Shown here: positions 45,304-51,827 of the stretch, in pieces
How the letters are laid out: each line of letters begins with the position of its first letter
How positions within the stretch are numbered: position 1 is the stretch's first letter
From: a virus
Virus record (IMG/VR): IMGVR_UViG_3300023170_000007
Location: 116,376-180,375 of that record
Length of the DNA stretch: 64,000 nt
Strand: one strand, 5' to 3'
Program-made: the position numbers and the translations under genes
The notes under the pieces: model-generated
The model's input: only the letters and a program-made list of their open reading frames with translations
The model's database searches: none
What the model was told of the DNA's origin: nothing

Positions 45304-45908
45304 AAGCAACGAACTTGCACTATCACTCAGAAACTGTGACGACAGAAGCGAAAGCTGCGAGAAATGGGCATAACCCATGCGTGATTTGGCTTACTGGACT
45401 GTCTGGTTCAGGAAAATCAACCATAGCCAACGCCTTAGAGTCCACTTTATTTGGGATGGGTTTACAAACTCATCTTCTGGACGGTGATAACGTGAGGATG
45501 GGTCTAAACTCAGATCTGGGGTTTTCGCCTGAAGATAGGGCTGAAAACATCAGGCGGATCGGTGAAGTCGCAAACCTCTTCGCTCAAGCAGGTACAATCG
45601 TGATAACAGCATTTATATCTCCATATGAAAGCGACCGTTCGATTGCCAGAAGTGCAAGTAAACAAGACTTCCTTGAAGTGCACGTCCATGCAGATCTAGA
45701 AACTTGCGAATCTAGAGACCCAAAAGGATTGTATAAAAAAGCTCGGGCCGGGGTGATTAAAGGTTTTACAGGTATTGACGCTCCCTATGAAGCGCCGGAC
45801 CTGGAGAGAGAGAACACTACTGTTGTTGACACAAGTGTGTTGACAGTTCAAGAGTGTGTAGATTTAATAATCAAAGAATTAAGAGAGATGAAAGTGATTG
45901 GAGCATAA
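45300..45908 (+). CDS. cysC: adenylylsulfate (APS) kinase
   Basis: 202 residues. Walker A WLTGLSGSGKSTIANALE (about 29-46), LDGDNVRMGLNSDLGFSPED (the DGD(N)xR motif and flexible loop), RRIGEVANLF, then ITAFISPYESDR. All family motifs are intact. Phosphorylates APS to PAPS, the sulfate donor. With the sulfotransferase at 20551 it could supply sulfation. ATGA overlap with the DUF2061 gene. Confidence 0.95.
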   Translation: MKATNLHYHSETVTTEAKAARNGHNPCVIWLTGLSGSGKSTIANALESTLFGMGLQTHLLDGDNVRMGLNSDLGFSPEDRAENIRRIGEVANLFAQAGTIVITAFISPYESDRSIARSASKQDFLEVHVHADLETCESRDPKGLYKKARAGVIKGFTGIDAPYEAPDLERENTTVVDTSVLTVQECVDLIIKELREMKVIGA

Positions 45909-45909
45909 G

Positions 45910-46302
45910 ATGAGAAGAGCAATGTTCGTAGGAAGATGGCAACCACTACATAATGGTCATAAGTGGTTAATAGGTCAAAAGTTGGATGAGGGAGTTCCAG
46001 TCCTAATATGTGTAAGAGACATTCCTCCTGATGAAAAGAACCCATTCACAACAGAGCAAACAGTCGAGATGCTTGAGACTGCATATGCTGATCAGGATGT
46101 TGTTGTGATGGCTATCCCCGACATTGAGAGCGTGAATTACGGACGTGGGGTAGGATATGGCATCGTTGAACACGTGCCACCGCAGGATATTGGGTTCATT
46201 TCAGCGACTGATATCCGTGCAAAGATCTCAACGGGAGATGATTCTTGGAGAGAGAAAGTTGACCCCAAAATCCACGATCTGGTGATCCAGGGACTAAGCT
46301 GA
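45910..46302 (+). CDS. HxGH-superfamily nucleotidyltransferase
   Basis: 130 residues. RAMFVGRWQPLHNGHKWLIG (HNGH near 15-18) and ISATDIRAKI near 100 (ISSTxxR-type) identify the cytidylyl/adenylyltransferase fold. Directly after cysC, so it may act on an APS-pathway substrate or on NMN/FMN. ATP sulfurylase belongs to the same superfamily but is far longer; a minimal sulfurylase is only a hypothesis. TTG 45898 would be an alternative start. Confidence 0.8.
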   Translation: MRRAMFVGRWQPLHNGHKWLIGQKLDEGVPVLICVRDIPPDEKNPFTTEQTVEMLETAYADQDVVVMAIPDIESVNYGRGVGYGIVEHVPPQDIGFISATDIRAKISTGDDSWREKVDPKIHDLVIQGLS

Positions 46303-46325
46303 TAGTTATTTTTGATATACCTGCA

Positions 46326-46357
46326 AACTCGTGCAGAATTGTATATAATAGTACTAT
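46326..46357 (+). promoter_or_regulatory. degenerate AATCGTGCA-like promoter
   Basis: AACTCGTGCA 46326-46335, followed by TATAAT (46344-46349, 8-base spacer) and TACTAT (46352-46357, 16-base spacer). Sequence close to the family but with changed spacing, so weaker; it stands at the right distance from the next gene. Confidence 0.45.
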
Positions 46358-46383
46358 AAGAAAGGGTTGACTTAGGAGTTAAC

Positions 46384-46866
46384 ATGAAAGTACTTTTTCT
46401 GCATGGACTTGAATCGAAGCCGGGTGGAACGAAAGCCAGGTTTTTAAAAGAAAATGGGTGTGAGGTTCTCAACCCGGGGCTCCCCAGAGAGAGCTTCGAA
46501 GAGTCTGTCCAAATTGCGCAAGATGTTATTGACAAAGAGAGTCCTGATGTTGTAGTTGGGTCGTCGAGAGGCGGAGCAGTTGCTATGAGTGTTAATACTT
46601 GTGGTGCTGCTGTCGTCTTGATCGCTCCAGCTTGGCGCCGATTCATGAATGAAAATCAGCGTAAAGCTTGGGACATTAGATGTGAGCAGCAGAAAACGAT
46701 TGTCCTACACTCGAAAAATGATGCTATAGTTCCCTATGCAGATAGTGAGTATCTAAACGAAGAGTGGGGAGTGAAAGTCATGGATGTCGGTGATAACCAC
46801 CGGATGAGTGATGAAGACGCACTAGCAGCGCTTCTGGATGTTGTCCAGTGGCTCGGAAGACGATGA
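46384..46866 (+). CDS. alpha/beta hydrolase (YqiA/RBBP9-like)
   Basis: 160 residues. MKVLFLHGLESKPGGTKARF (oxyanion HG), nucleophile elbow VVGSSRGGAVAMSV (Ser near 61), VLHSKNDAIVPYADSEYL (Asp near 117) and GDNHRMSD (His near 139). Catalytic triad complete. Small size and sequence resemble YqiA-type esterases. Probably an intracellular esterase; possibly linked to the lipid-like genes that follow. GGAG start. Confidence 0.85.
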   Translation: MKVLFLHGLESKPGGTKARFLKENGCEVLNPGLPRESFEESVQIAQDVIDKESPDVVVGSSRGGAVAMSVNTCGAAVVLIAPAWRRFMNENQRKAWDIRCEQQKTIVLHSKNDAIVPYADSEYLNEEWGVKVMDVGDNHRMSDEDALAALLDVVQWLGRR

Positions 46867-47144
46867 AGGTTGACCACATAGCGCTACAAGTTGAAGACCC
46901 TAGAGCGGCAGCTGAGTGGTACATAGAAAACTTCTCTGCAGAACCGTTATATGTCGACGATACCTGGGGAATCGTTCAGTTTGAAAATATCAAATTAGCG
47001 TTCGTCGTCAAAAACCAACATCCGCCTCATTTTGCGTTTGATGTGCCAGACCTCGAGAGTGGGACCCTACACAGAGATGGGTCAATATCCCAATATAAGA
47101 AAGACCCATGGGGTAACATCTACGAGCTGATCAAATACGAGTAG
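46863..47144 (+). CDS. glyoxalase/VOC-fold protein
   Basis: 93 residues from the ATG overlapping the hydrolase stop. MKVDHIALQVEDPRAAAEWY, then FAFDVPDLES and KKDPWGNIYELIKYE: the VOC pattern with His, Glu metal ligands (H5, E at the C-terminus). Only one betaalphabetabetabeta pair is present, so it may act as a dimer. Substrate unknown. Confidence 0.8.
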   Translation: MKVDHIALQVEDPRAAAEWYIENFSAEPLYVDDTWGIVQFENIKLAFVVKNQHPPHFAFDVPDLESGTLHRDGSISQYKKDPWGNIYELIKYE

Positions 47145-47154
47145 GGGCGTAAAA

Positions 47155-47502
47155 GTGATCTACACCAACAGATACCTCGTAACACAACCTGACCTTAATG
47201 CTCACGGTACTCTGCACGGTGGCGTTTTGATGAAGTGGGTAGATGAGGCGTGCGGAATGCAAGCTCGCATGCTTACGAAGGGTGTTTGTGCAACTAGATT
47301 TATTGGTGAGATAGAGTTCGTCTCCACTGCAAAAGCTGGTGACATTTTAGAAGTCTCATTCCACATCGTGAGAGGTGGCAAAACAAGTATTACCTTCAAG
47401 GCAGAAGTTATTAACATCACTTCCTTTAATTCTCTTGTGGCGCTATTCGATAAAGTAGTATTTGTTGCGATCGACAAAGACCATAAGCCAAGAACGTATT
47501 AA
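47155..47502 (+). CDS. hot-dog acyl-CoA thioesterase
   Basis: 115 residues, GTG start. YLVTQPDLNAHGTLHGGVLM, then KWVDEACGMQARMLTKGVCA and GDILEVSFHIVRGGKTSITF: the YciA/BFIT-type hot-dog signature (N/D..G..(L/H)GG..(M/L).W.DE) with the catalytic Asp/Glu of DEA. Would hydrolyse acyl-CoA. Unusual in phages; with the hydrolase and the hydroxylase at 24037 it hints at fatty-acid or lipid modification. Confidence 0.85.
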   Translation: MIYTNRYLVTQPDLNAHGTLHGGVLMKWVDEACGMQARMLTKGVCATRFIGEIEFVSTAKAGDILEVSFHIVRGGKTSITFKAEVINITSFNSLVALFDKVVFVAIDKDHKPRTY

Positions 47503-47506
47503 ATGT

Positions 47507-47535
47507 CTGTAAAGCCCGACCTGCAAGACTATTAT
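47507..47535 (+). promoter_or_regulatory. CTGTAA-N17-TATTAT promoter
   Basis: CTGTAA 47507-47512, 17-base spacer, TATTAT 47530-47535, followed by AAAGGAG and the ATG at 47578. Confidence 0.65.
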
Positions 47536-47577
47536 TGAAATGCCTTTCGGGCTTTGGTGTAAAAGGAGAAAAAACAC

Positions 47578-48057
47578 ATGACATCATTCGCAGATAAGAT
47601 CAAGAACCTCAACGTCGCTACTGACACTTTCGTAACTCTCACCTACGAAGAGGGTGCTGACGTTTTCCACTTTAACGAGACAGAAATTGAGACAGCGCTA
47701 TCAGAGACTAACGTCGTTGAAACTCTCTGTTCCCTTCTTCTAACAAAGGGGCTCGATGTCCGAGACTCGTGGCAGGGCGAAAGTATTATTCAGAATTTGC
47801 GTGATCAAGACCTGTTAGAGGATTATGAGCGGGGCTCATTTGATTTCGAGTCTTACCTTGTAGAGACGATCAAGGAAAACTTCTACGATGTAGAGCTTGT
47901 AGATTACTCTACTGAGAAATACGATCACAAGCGTGGGTTTACGACGCTGACTGCAACTGTCAAGGTTCCAGTTGAGAACTTTTTAGCAATTGACCCTGCA
48001 TGTTCAGAGTGGACGGTTTCTGTAGAAACTGACGCTGGTACTCTTACACTTTCTTGA
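47578..48057 (+). CDS. conserved phage protein, paralogue of the 53482 gene product
   Basis: 159 residues. It shares with the protein at 53482-54198 the blocks VTLTYEEGADVFHFNETEIE/VELFMEDGADVIHYNDTQDE, DYERGSFDF/DYERGSYEF and STEKYDHKRGFTTLTATV/STEQYDHKRGYTTLTARL. Mostly alpha/beta, acidic, no known fold. Own promoter and strong RBS suggest good expression. Possibly virion-associated. Confidence 0.75.
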   Translation: MTSFADKIKNLNVATDTFVTLTYEEGADVFHFNETEIETALSETNVVETLCSLLLTKGLDVRDSWQGESIIQNLRDQDLLEDYERGSFDFESYLVETIKENFYDVELVDYSTEKYDHKRGFTTLTATVKVPVENFLAIDPACSEWTVSVETDAGTLTLS

Positions 48058-48069
48058 TTCATAAACAAC

Positions 48070-48114
48070 TCACCCCTTGCCTTTACTATTCAAAAGAAGA
48101 AAGGCAAGGGGTGA
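48070..48114 (+). promoter_or_regulatory. perfect 15-bp inverted repeat covering a ribosome-binding site
   Basis: TCACCCCTTGCCTTT (48070-48084) pairs perfectly with AAAGGCAAGGGGTGA (48100-48114). The AGGGG of the 3' arm is the RBS of the ATG at 48121. No T-run follows, so a terminator is unlikely; it would hide the RBS unless opened by a ribosome, protein or processing. Confidence 0.7.
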
Positions 48115-48120
48115 TGTCGT

Positions 48121-48300
48121 ATGACCAATACAGAGTTCCATAAAGAGATTAGAAAGATTATTAAAGCCGCGCTGGATGACTTCTCTGGAAACCAGTTAAA
48201 TCTGGATTCAGACTCCTGCAAAGAGGCTGTCTCCTACCGAGTGGCGACTGACATCATAGAAAACTTCGAGTTCTTATACGAGGATAAAAAGAAAGGATAG
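48121..48300 (+). CDS. small protein of unknown function
   Basis: 59 residues. MTNTEFHKEIRKIIKAALDD, then SDSCKEAVSYRVATDIIENF. The N-terminal EFHKEIRKIIKAAL is slightly like the capsid-targeting tag, but lacks MKITK. Its RBS is within a perfect hairpin. Three bases separate it from the next gene. Confidence 0.6.
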   Translation: MTNTEFHKEIRKIIKAALDDFSGNQLNLDSDSCKEAVSYRVATDIIENFEFLYEDKKKG

Positions 48301-48303
48301 GAC

Positions 48304-48588
48304 GTGTCGCGAGCGATTCTAGATCTTATACAGCAACGGTACAAGTCAAAAGTCAAGCGTGAGATGCAATTGATCGAAAACAGCTTAGGTGCCGAGCTAA
48401 GAGAAGTCCCGGTAAAATTTAGGTACCGTCCAGCAGGAAGCAAAGAGAGCCATGTTGTGGAAGGAACAGTTTCTAGGGCGACATGGGATATTCATAGCGA
48501 TGATGTAACTCTTGTGATAGACTTCCTGTGCCCAGAAAGAAAGAGTCCTAATACAACAGTCAGAAAAATTTCAGAGCTTTATGAGTGA
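48304..48588 (+). CDS. protein of unknown function
   Basis: 94 residues, GTG start. SRAILDLIQQRYKSKVKREM (basic helix), then beta strands (VPVKFRYRPAGSKESHVVEG). No domain recognised. The next gene follows after 6 bases with AGGTGAA. Confidence 0.65.
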   Translation: MSRAILDLIQQRYKSKVKREMQLIENSLGAELREVPVKFRYRPAGSKESHVVEGTVSRATWDIHSDDVTLVIDFLCPERKSPNTTVRKISELYE

Positions 48589-48594
48589 GGTGAA

Positions 48595-48912
48595 GTGGAA
48601 AAGTTAGTCCGTGATTTCATTCCAGCTGTTATTCAAGAATCAGGTAACTCCTGTAAATGGCGGTATGTCGATAGCAAGACAGAGCATGTAAGCTTTCTAA
48701 TAAAGAAGCTGACTGAAGAAGCGAAAGAGCTAACTGATGCGATCGCTTTTTCAGATGTGAAGCAGGAAGCGGGTGATCTGTACGAAGTGTTTCAAACCCT
48801 TCTCAACATTACAGGCGTCTCATTAGAAGAAGCGCAAGCTGCCGCTAAGAAAAAAGCGTTGAGGCGTGGCGGCTTCAAAGAAGGTATTATCCTAGAAATG
48901 AAAGAGCGATGA
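48595..48912 (+). CDS. MazG-like nucleotide pyrophosphohydrolase
   Basis: 105 residues, GTG start. LVRDFIPAVIQESG, LIKKLTEEAKELTDA, SDVKQEAGDLYEVFQTLLNI: the phosphoribosyl-ATP pyrophosphohydrolase/MazG-like EExxE...ExxD metal-binding helices. Phage MazG-like enzymes degrade non-canonical NTPs or (p)ppGpp; the exact substrate is not clear. ATGA-type overlap with the next gene. Confidence 0.85.
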   Translation: MEKLVRDFIPAVIQESGNSCKWRYVDSKTEHVSFLIKKLTEEAKELTDAIAFSDVKQEAGDLYEVFQTLLNITGVSLEEAQAAAKKKALRRGGFKEGIILEMKER

Positions 48913-49214
48913 CCGCGTCGCTGGTGTTGTTGTTGGCCAGCTTACCTGCCGTTGAATGCCCTCGCTGGTTACCAGGAACAGATCAGGTTCTTCCTCCGCA
49001 AGTCCACCTGACGCCAGACCAACAGTTATCTAATAACCTTCGATGCTATTGCGAATTCGTAAAGCCCGCCGAGAGGGAGTGCGCACGAAATAATCCTCTA
49101 GACCAGTGTAAGCAGCGGACTCTAGAATGGATAAATCGAAACCTTAGATTGAATACTTCTGGCAATGTTCCCGGCGTCCCACGACGGCTAAGGATGATAT
49201 CTGTTGAGCCGTAA
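48909..49214 (+). CDS. exported cysteine-containing protein, unknown
   Basis: 101 residues. Signal peptide TASLVLLLASLPAVEC. The mature part has five Cys (NNLRCYCEFVKPAERECARN, LDQCKQRTLEW), so disulfides are likely. Overlaps the pilin-like gene by 11 bases, so co-expression with it is expected. No family recognised. Confidence 0.7.
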   Translation: MTASLVLLLASLPAVECPRWLPGTDQVLPPQVHLTPDQQLSNNLRCYCEFVKPAERECARNNPLDQCKQRTLEWINRNLRLNTSGNVPGVPRRLRMISVEP

Positions 49215-49569
49215 AGGGTTTGCGCTAGTGACCGTATTATTTCTAGCGGCAGTGATTGTGTCTGGTGCATATCTAGTTTGGTCGATGGTGAACACAGATC
49301 AACAGATTGTACTCAACACCCGCAAAATATCTTTAGCAAGGGCAGCAGCGCAATCAGGCCTCAACCATTTTGTTGCTCTCGGCCTGTCTGACTCTGACGT
49401 GTCTGATCGGTTCGTGATACCAGAGACTAGCCTATCAAATAACACTACCTATGAAGTCATCGCGACTTGGATCGATCAACAAACACTCTTGGTAGTCAGC
49501 ACGGGAAAATACAAAAAGAATGGTATGACTTTATTCTCATATCCCATGAGAGCAGTCTTTGGAAGATAG
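49204..49569 (+). CDS. PilX-like type IV pilin protein
   Basis: 121 residues, TTG start. SRKGFALVTVLFLAAVIVSG is a prepilin-like N-terminus: basic K, G-F cleavage site, then a hydrophobic helix, lacking Glu5 as in many PilX minor pilins. The C-terminal part has VIPETSLSNNTTYEVI and TGKYKKNG(M)TLFSYPMRAV, shared with the protein at 57782. Predicted cargo for the host type IV pilus machinery; possible receptor blocking or pilus modification. Confidence 0.75.
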   Translation: MSRKGFALVTVLFLAAVIVSGAYLVWSMVNTDQQIVLNTRKISLARAAAQSGLNHFVALGLSDSDVSDRFVIPETSLSNNTTYEVIATWIDQQTLLVVSTGKYKKNGMTLFSYPMRAVFGR

Positions 49570-49570
49570 T

Positions 49571-49599
49571 TTGTAATCTGCTACTATTTCTTTTATATT
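49571..49599 (+). promoter_or_regulatory. TTGTAA-N17-TATATT promoter
   Basis: TTGTAA 49571-49576, 17-base spacer, TATATT 49594-49599 with another TATTAT a little later. Precedes AAGGAGG and the ATG at 49633. Confidence 0.65.
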
Positions 49600-49632
49600 T
49601 TATATTATAGGGCAAATCACTAAGGAGGCCAC

Positions 49633-49821
49633 ATGAGACACGATACGATTGTTGAAATTACTCCCGACGGCAGACCAGCTTTGCGGCTGGTAATCGTTCC
49701 AGACAGCTACTCTAGACCTCCAGAGAATGACCACCCAGAACCAGAAAGTGTAGTAATCATTTCCTACGAAGAAGATGACCCTTACGTCGTGAAGGAAAAT
49801 ACCGTCACTTGGGAAGTCTAA
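49633..49821 (+). CDS. small acidic protein of unknown function
   Basis: 62 residues. MRHDTIVEITPDGRPALRLV, then IVPDSYSRPPENDHPEPESV. Acidic, beta at both ends. AAGGAGG start. Single-base overlap with the next gene (TAATG). Confidence 0.65.
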   Translation: MRHDTIVEITPDGRPALRLVIVPDSYSRPPENDHPEPESVVIISYEEDDPYVVKENTVTWEV

Positions 49822-50048
49822 TGAAGCCCGGCGACTTAGTGAGGTTTCACCAGTGGGGTGATTTAGCTGATGTTAACGACTGGTCAACTACCCCGAAGTC
49901 TAAAGTCGGTGTTCTGATAGAGCACAATAAGCTCTTCGGTCACGTCGACATCTTGTATGAAGGTAATGTCATAAGAGAGCGCTCTGCTTTCGTAGAAAAA
50001 GCTGGAAAACGAGATTTAGCCAGAGAAGAAGATGAATTGCCAAACTGA
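49821..50048 (+). CDS. small SH3/KOW-like protein
   Basis: 75 residues: MKPGDLVRFHQWGDLADVND, then SKVGVLIEHNKLFGHVDILY. Clear family opening and GVLIE/VDILYEG strands. Overlaps the following gene by 17 bases. Confidence 0.7.
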   Translation: MKPGDLVRFHQWGDLADVNDWSTTPKSKVGVLIEHNKLFGHVDILYEGNVIRERSAFVEKAGKRDLAREEDELPN

Positions 50049-50223
50049 GCCTTTTTGTAGTTTCTGCGGTGAAGAGATGCCCCAGGGCTCACGTACGTTG
50101 GGCCAGATTTTTTGTAACTTGCTTTGTCAGCTTAAAGCTGATCCTATAGAACCGGTGACGCATGAAGAAAGAAAAGGTAGACCACCCTTCCCACTACAAC
50201 AAGGGGAAGATAGAAGTAATTGA
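50032..50223 (+). CDS. small zinc-finger-like protein
   Basis: 63 residues. CQTEPFCSFCGEEMPQGSRT and FCNLLCQLK give two Cys pairs (CxxC-like) for zinc. The C-terminal third overlaps the DUF3310 gene by 62 bases, so the frame is plausible but less certain than its neighbours. Confidence 0.5.
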   Translation: MNCQTEPFCSFCGEEMPQGSRTLGQIFCNLLCQLKADPIEPVTHEERKGRPPFPLQQGEDRSN

Positions 50224-50407
50224 CGCTATCGAAGATTGGGATCTCAATTTCTCTGAAGGCAACGTCATAAAGTATGTCGCAAGACATCGTTTCAAAGGCG
50301 AACCGCTTGAAGACCTAAGGAAAGCAGAGTGGTATATTCAGCGCCTTATTAGAAATTTAGAAAAAAAACGTGAACAAGAGTTGTCAAATCGCTATACTCA
50401 ATTATGA
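50162..50407 (+). CDS. DUF3310 protein
   Basis: 81 residues. DHPSHYNKGKIEVIDAIEDW, then NVIKYVARHRFKGEPLEDLR and KAEWYIQRLIRNLEK: the DUF3310 pattern (HYxxGxIEvIDxI.......GNviKYixRy..Kg...DLkKAxwYl..li). Very common in phages, annotated only by family; a nucleotide-related role is suspected. ATGA overlap with the cytochrome gene. Confidence 0.9.
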   Translation: MKKEKVDHPSHYNKGKIEVIDAIEDWDLNFSEGNVIKYVARHRFKGEPLEDLRKAEWYIQRLIRNLEKKREQELSNRYTQL

Positions 50408-50820
50408 AGAGAGGAATAGCATTTTTGATAGTAGCGCTGTGTGCAGGCGCCGAAGTTGCACATGCAGATGTGATAAACACTGTAGACGATAATTGGAATA
50501 AGCATTGTAAGAAATGCCATGGCGTCGACGGAGAAGCGACAAAGATTGGGCTAAAGCTCAAGGCTCCCCCCGACTTATTCTCGGCTGTTGGGGCAAAATC
50601 AAGAGATGTCATAACTGACTATATTGAAAACGGCAAAAACAAAATGCCGAAATATAGAAAGAAGCTCTCAACCGAAGAAATAGCAGCGCTGGTAGAGTTT
50701 GTTGAGTACGCGTCTCTTACGAAGAGAATGCGTGAAAATGAAGACAGGATAGATTCGACTCTGGAGCAGATTAAAAAAGATTATAAAAATTTGCCCGAGT
50801 GTGACTCTGTTACTCAATAA
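50404..50820 (+). CDS. c-type cytochrome (class I)
   Basis: 138 residues. Signal peptide RGIAFLIVALCAGAEVAHAD, then heme-binding WNKHCKKCHGVDGE (C-K-K-C-H near 39-43), distal Met region KNKMPKYRKKLS (near 80-91) and EIAALVEFVEYA as the last helix. All class I features are present: Cys pair, axial His and Met, about 80-residue core. A C-terminal charged extension follows. Expected as a periplasmic electron carrier made with the host maturation system. I know of no common phage cytochrome c. Confidence 0.9.
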   Translation: MKRGIAFLIVALCAGAEVAHADVINTVDDNWNKHCKKCHGVDGEATKIGLKLKAPPDLFSAVGAKSRDVITDYIENGKNKMPKYRKKLSTEEIAALVEFVEYASLTKRMRENEDRIDSTLEQIKKDYKNLPECDSVTQ

Positions 50821-50829
50821 GGGGGACTC

Positions 50830-51540
50830 ATGAATAAATTGTCTATGATCGTAGGCGGTTTGGTACTACTGTTTTCTTCTCTTGCTAACGGTGCTGAAAA
50901 ACTAGAGTATCAAATAAAAGTTCTCAACGTCGACTTTGGAGATGCTACACTATACACTTCTGAGGAACGCTTGTATGGTGAGATGAAGACTAATGATAAG
51001 TGGGGTAGCTTATACGCTGTTGATAACAAGATGGCAACGTGGTTATCTCCTGAGGATTCACCGAAGAAGACAGAAATAGTATATAGAAAGCCCAGCAGAG
51101 TCATTAAATTTGAGCTCTTTTTTACCGCTGTGAACAATGTAAAAGTGAAGCTTTCAAGGCCTCATAAAAATCCCAAGTCCTATGTGACAAAGTCAAAGAG
51201 TGAAGTCTATGACTTTCTTACAATGCTCGCGATTATGAGAAAAAAAGTGGGAGCCGATGAGACTGTTTTCTCAGTGATCACAGGTAAGAAGATTTATGAC
51301 GTCGTGTTTACAAAGCAGAAGGATCAGAGTATTACGACTTTATTGGGGCCCAAGGAAGCGGCGGTATATGATATCGTTGTGACGAGACCTGGAAAATTCC
51401 GACAAGAAATGAGAGTTTGGTTTGAGAAGAATCCCGAGGCAACCCCCTTGAAGTTGGCTGGTAAAACCAAGCTCGGCGCTTTTGATGTGTCGATCCTAAA
51501 GCGCTCCCTCAACACGAATCAAGAAAGTTATCAAAAATGA
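50830..51540 (+). CDS. DUF3108-like exported protein
   Basis: 236 residues. Signal peptide (SMIVGGLVLLFSSLANG), then a beta-rich periplasmic domain (EYQIKVLNVDFGDATLYTSE ... TGKKIYDVVF). The strand order resembles DUF3108, a bacterial periplasmic family of unknown role. Follows the cytochrome after 9 bases and may work with it. Overlaps the next gene by 4 bases. Confidence 0.75.
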   Translation: MNKLSMIVGGLVLLFSSLANGAEKLEYQIKVLNVDFGDATLYTSEERLYGEMKTNDKWGSLYAVDNKMATWLSPEDSPKKTEIVYRKPSRVIKFELFFTAVNNVKVKLSRPHKNPKSYVTKSKSEVYDFLTMLAIMRKKVGADETVFSVITGKKIYDVVFTKQKDQSITTLLGPKEAAVYDIVVTRPGKFRQEMRVWFEKNPEATPLKLAGKTKLGAFDVSILKRSLNTNQESYQK

Positions 51541-51722
51541 AGATTACGCTTACAAAGGATGAAGTTGAAAAACTTATAAGGACGCTCGACTGGGTCAACT
51601 TTGCAACTCAAGATACTGAGGAGTCAAGAGAGCAAATTAAGACCATAATCGCAAAGCTAGCGGTTGGACTAAAGAATGCGAGACAAACAACAGAGCTGAA
51701 GATTGATATTGTAGATGTCTAG
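51537..51722 (+). CDS. small helical protein
   Basis: 61 residues. MKITLTKDEVEKLIRTLDWV: starts like the tag MKIT, but continues as an ordinary helical protein (EESREQIKTIIAKLAVGLKN). Not clearly a member of the tagged set. ATGA overlap with the preceding gene. Confidence 0.6.
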   Translation: MKITLTKDEVEKLIRTLDWVNFATQDTEESREQIKTIIAKLAVGLKNARQTTELKIDIVDV

Positions 51723-51827
51723 TGAATAATTAAACACAGTTCCCGGAACCCCTAAGTTTGTAATCGGGTGGAGGGCAGACATCAACACGGCTTGAGCTTA
51801 ACAGCTTGCCGTTATAAAGGACAGACG

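Noticed and set aside
45300-45908. APS kinase as a bifunctional CysNC remnant
   Set aside because: No GTPase or sulfurylase domain is attached; the length fits a stand-alone CysC.
48070-48114. Inverted repeat as a rho-independent terminator
   Set aside because: No T-run follows and the 3' arm is the RBS of the next gene.
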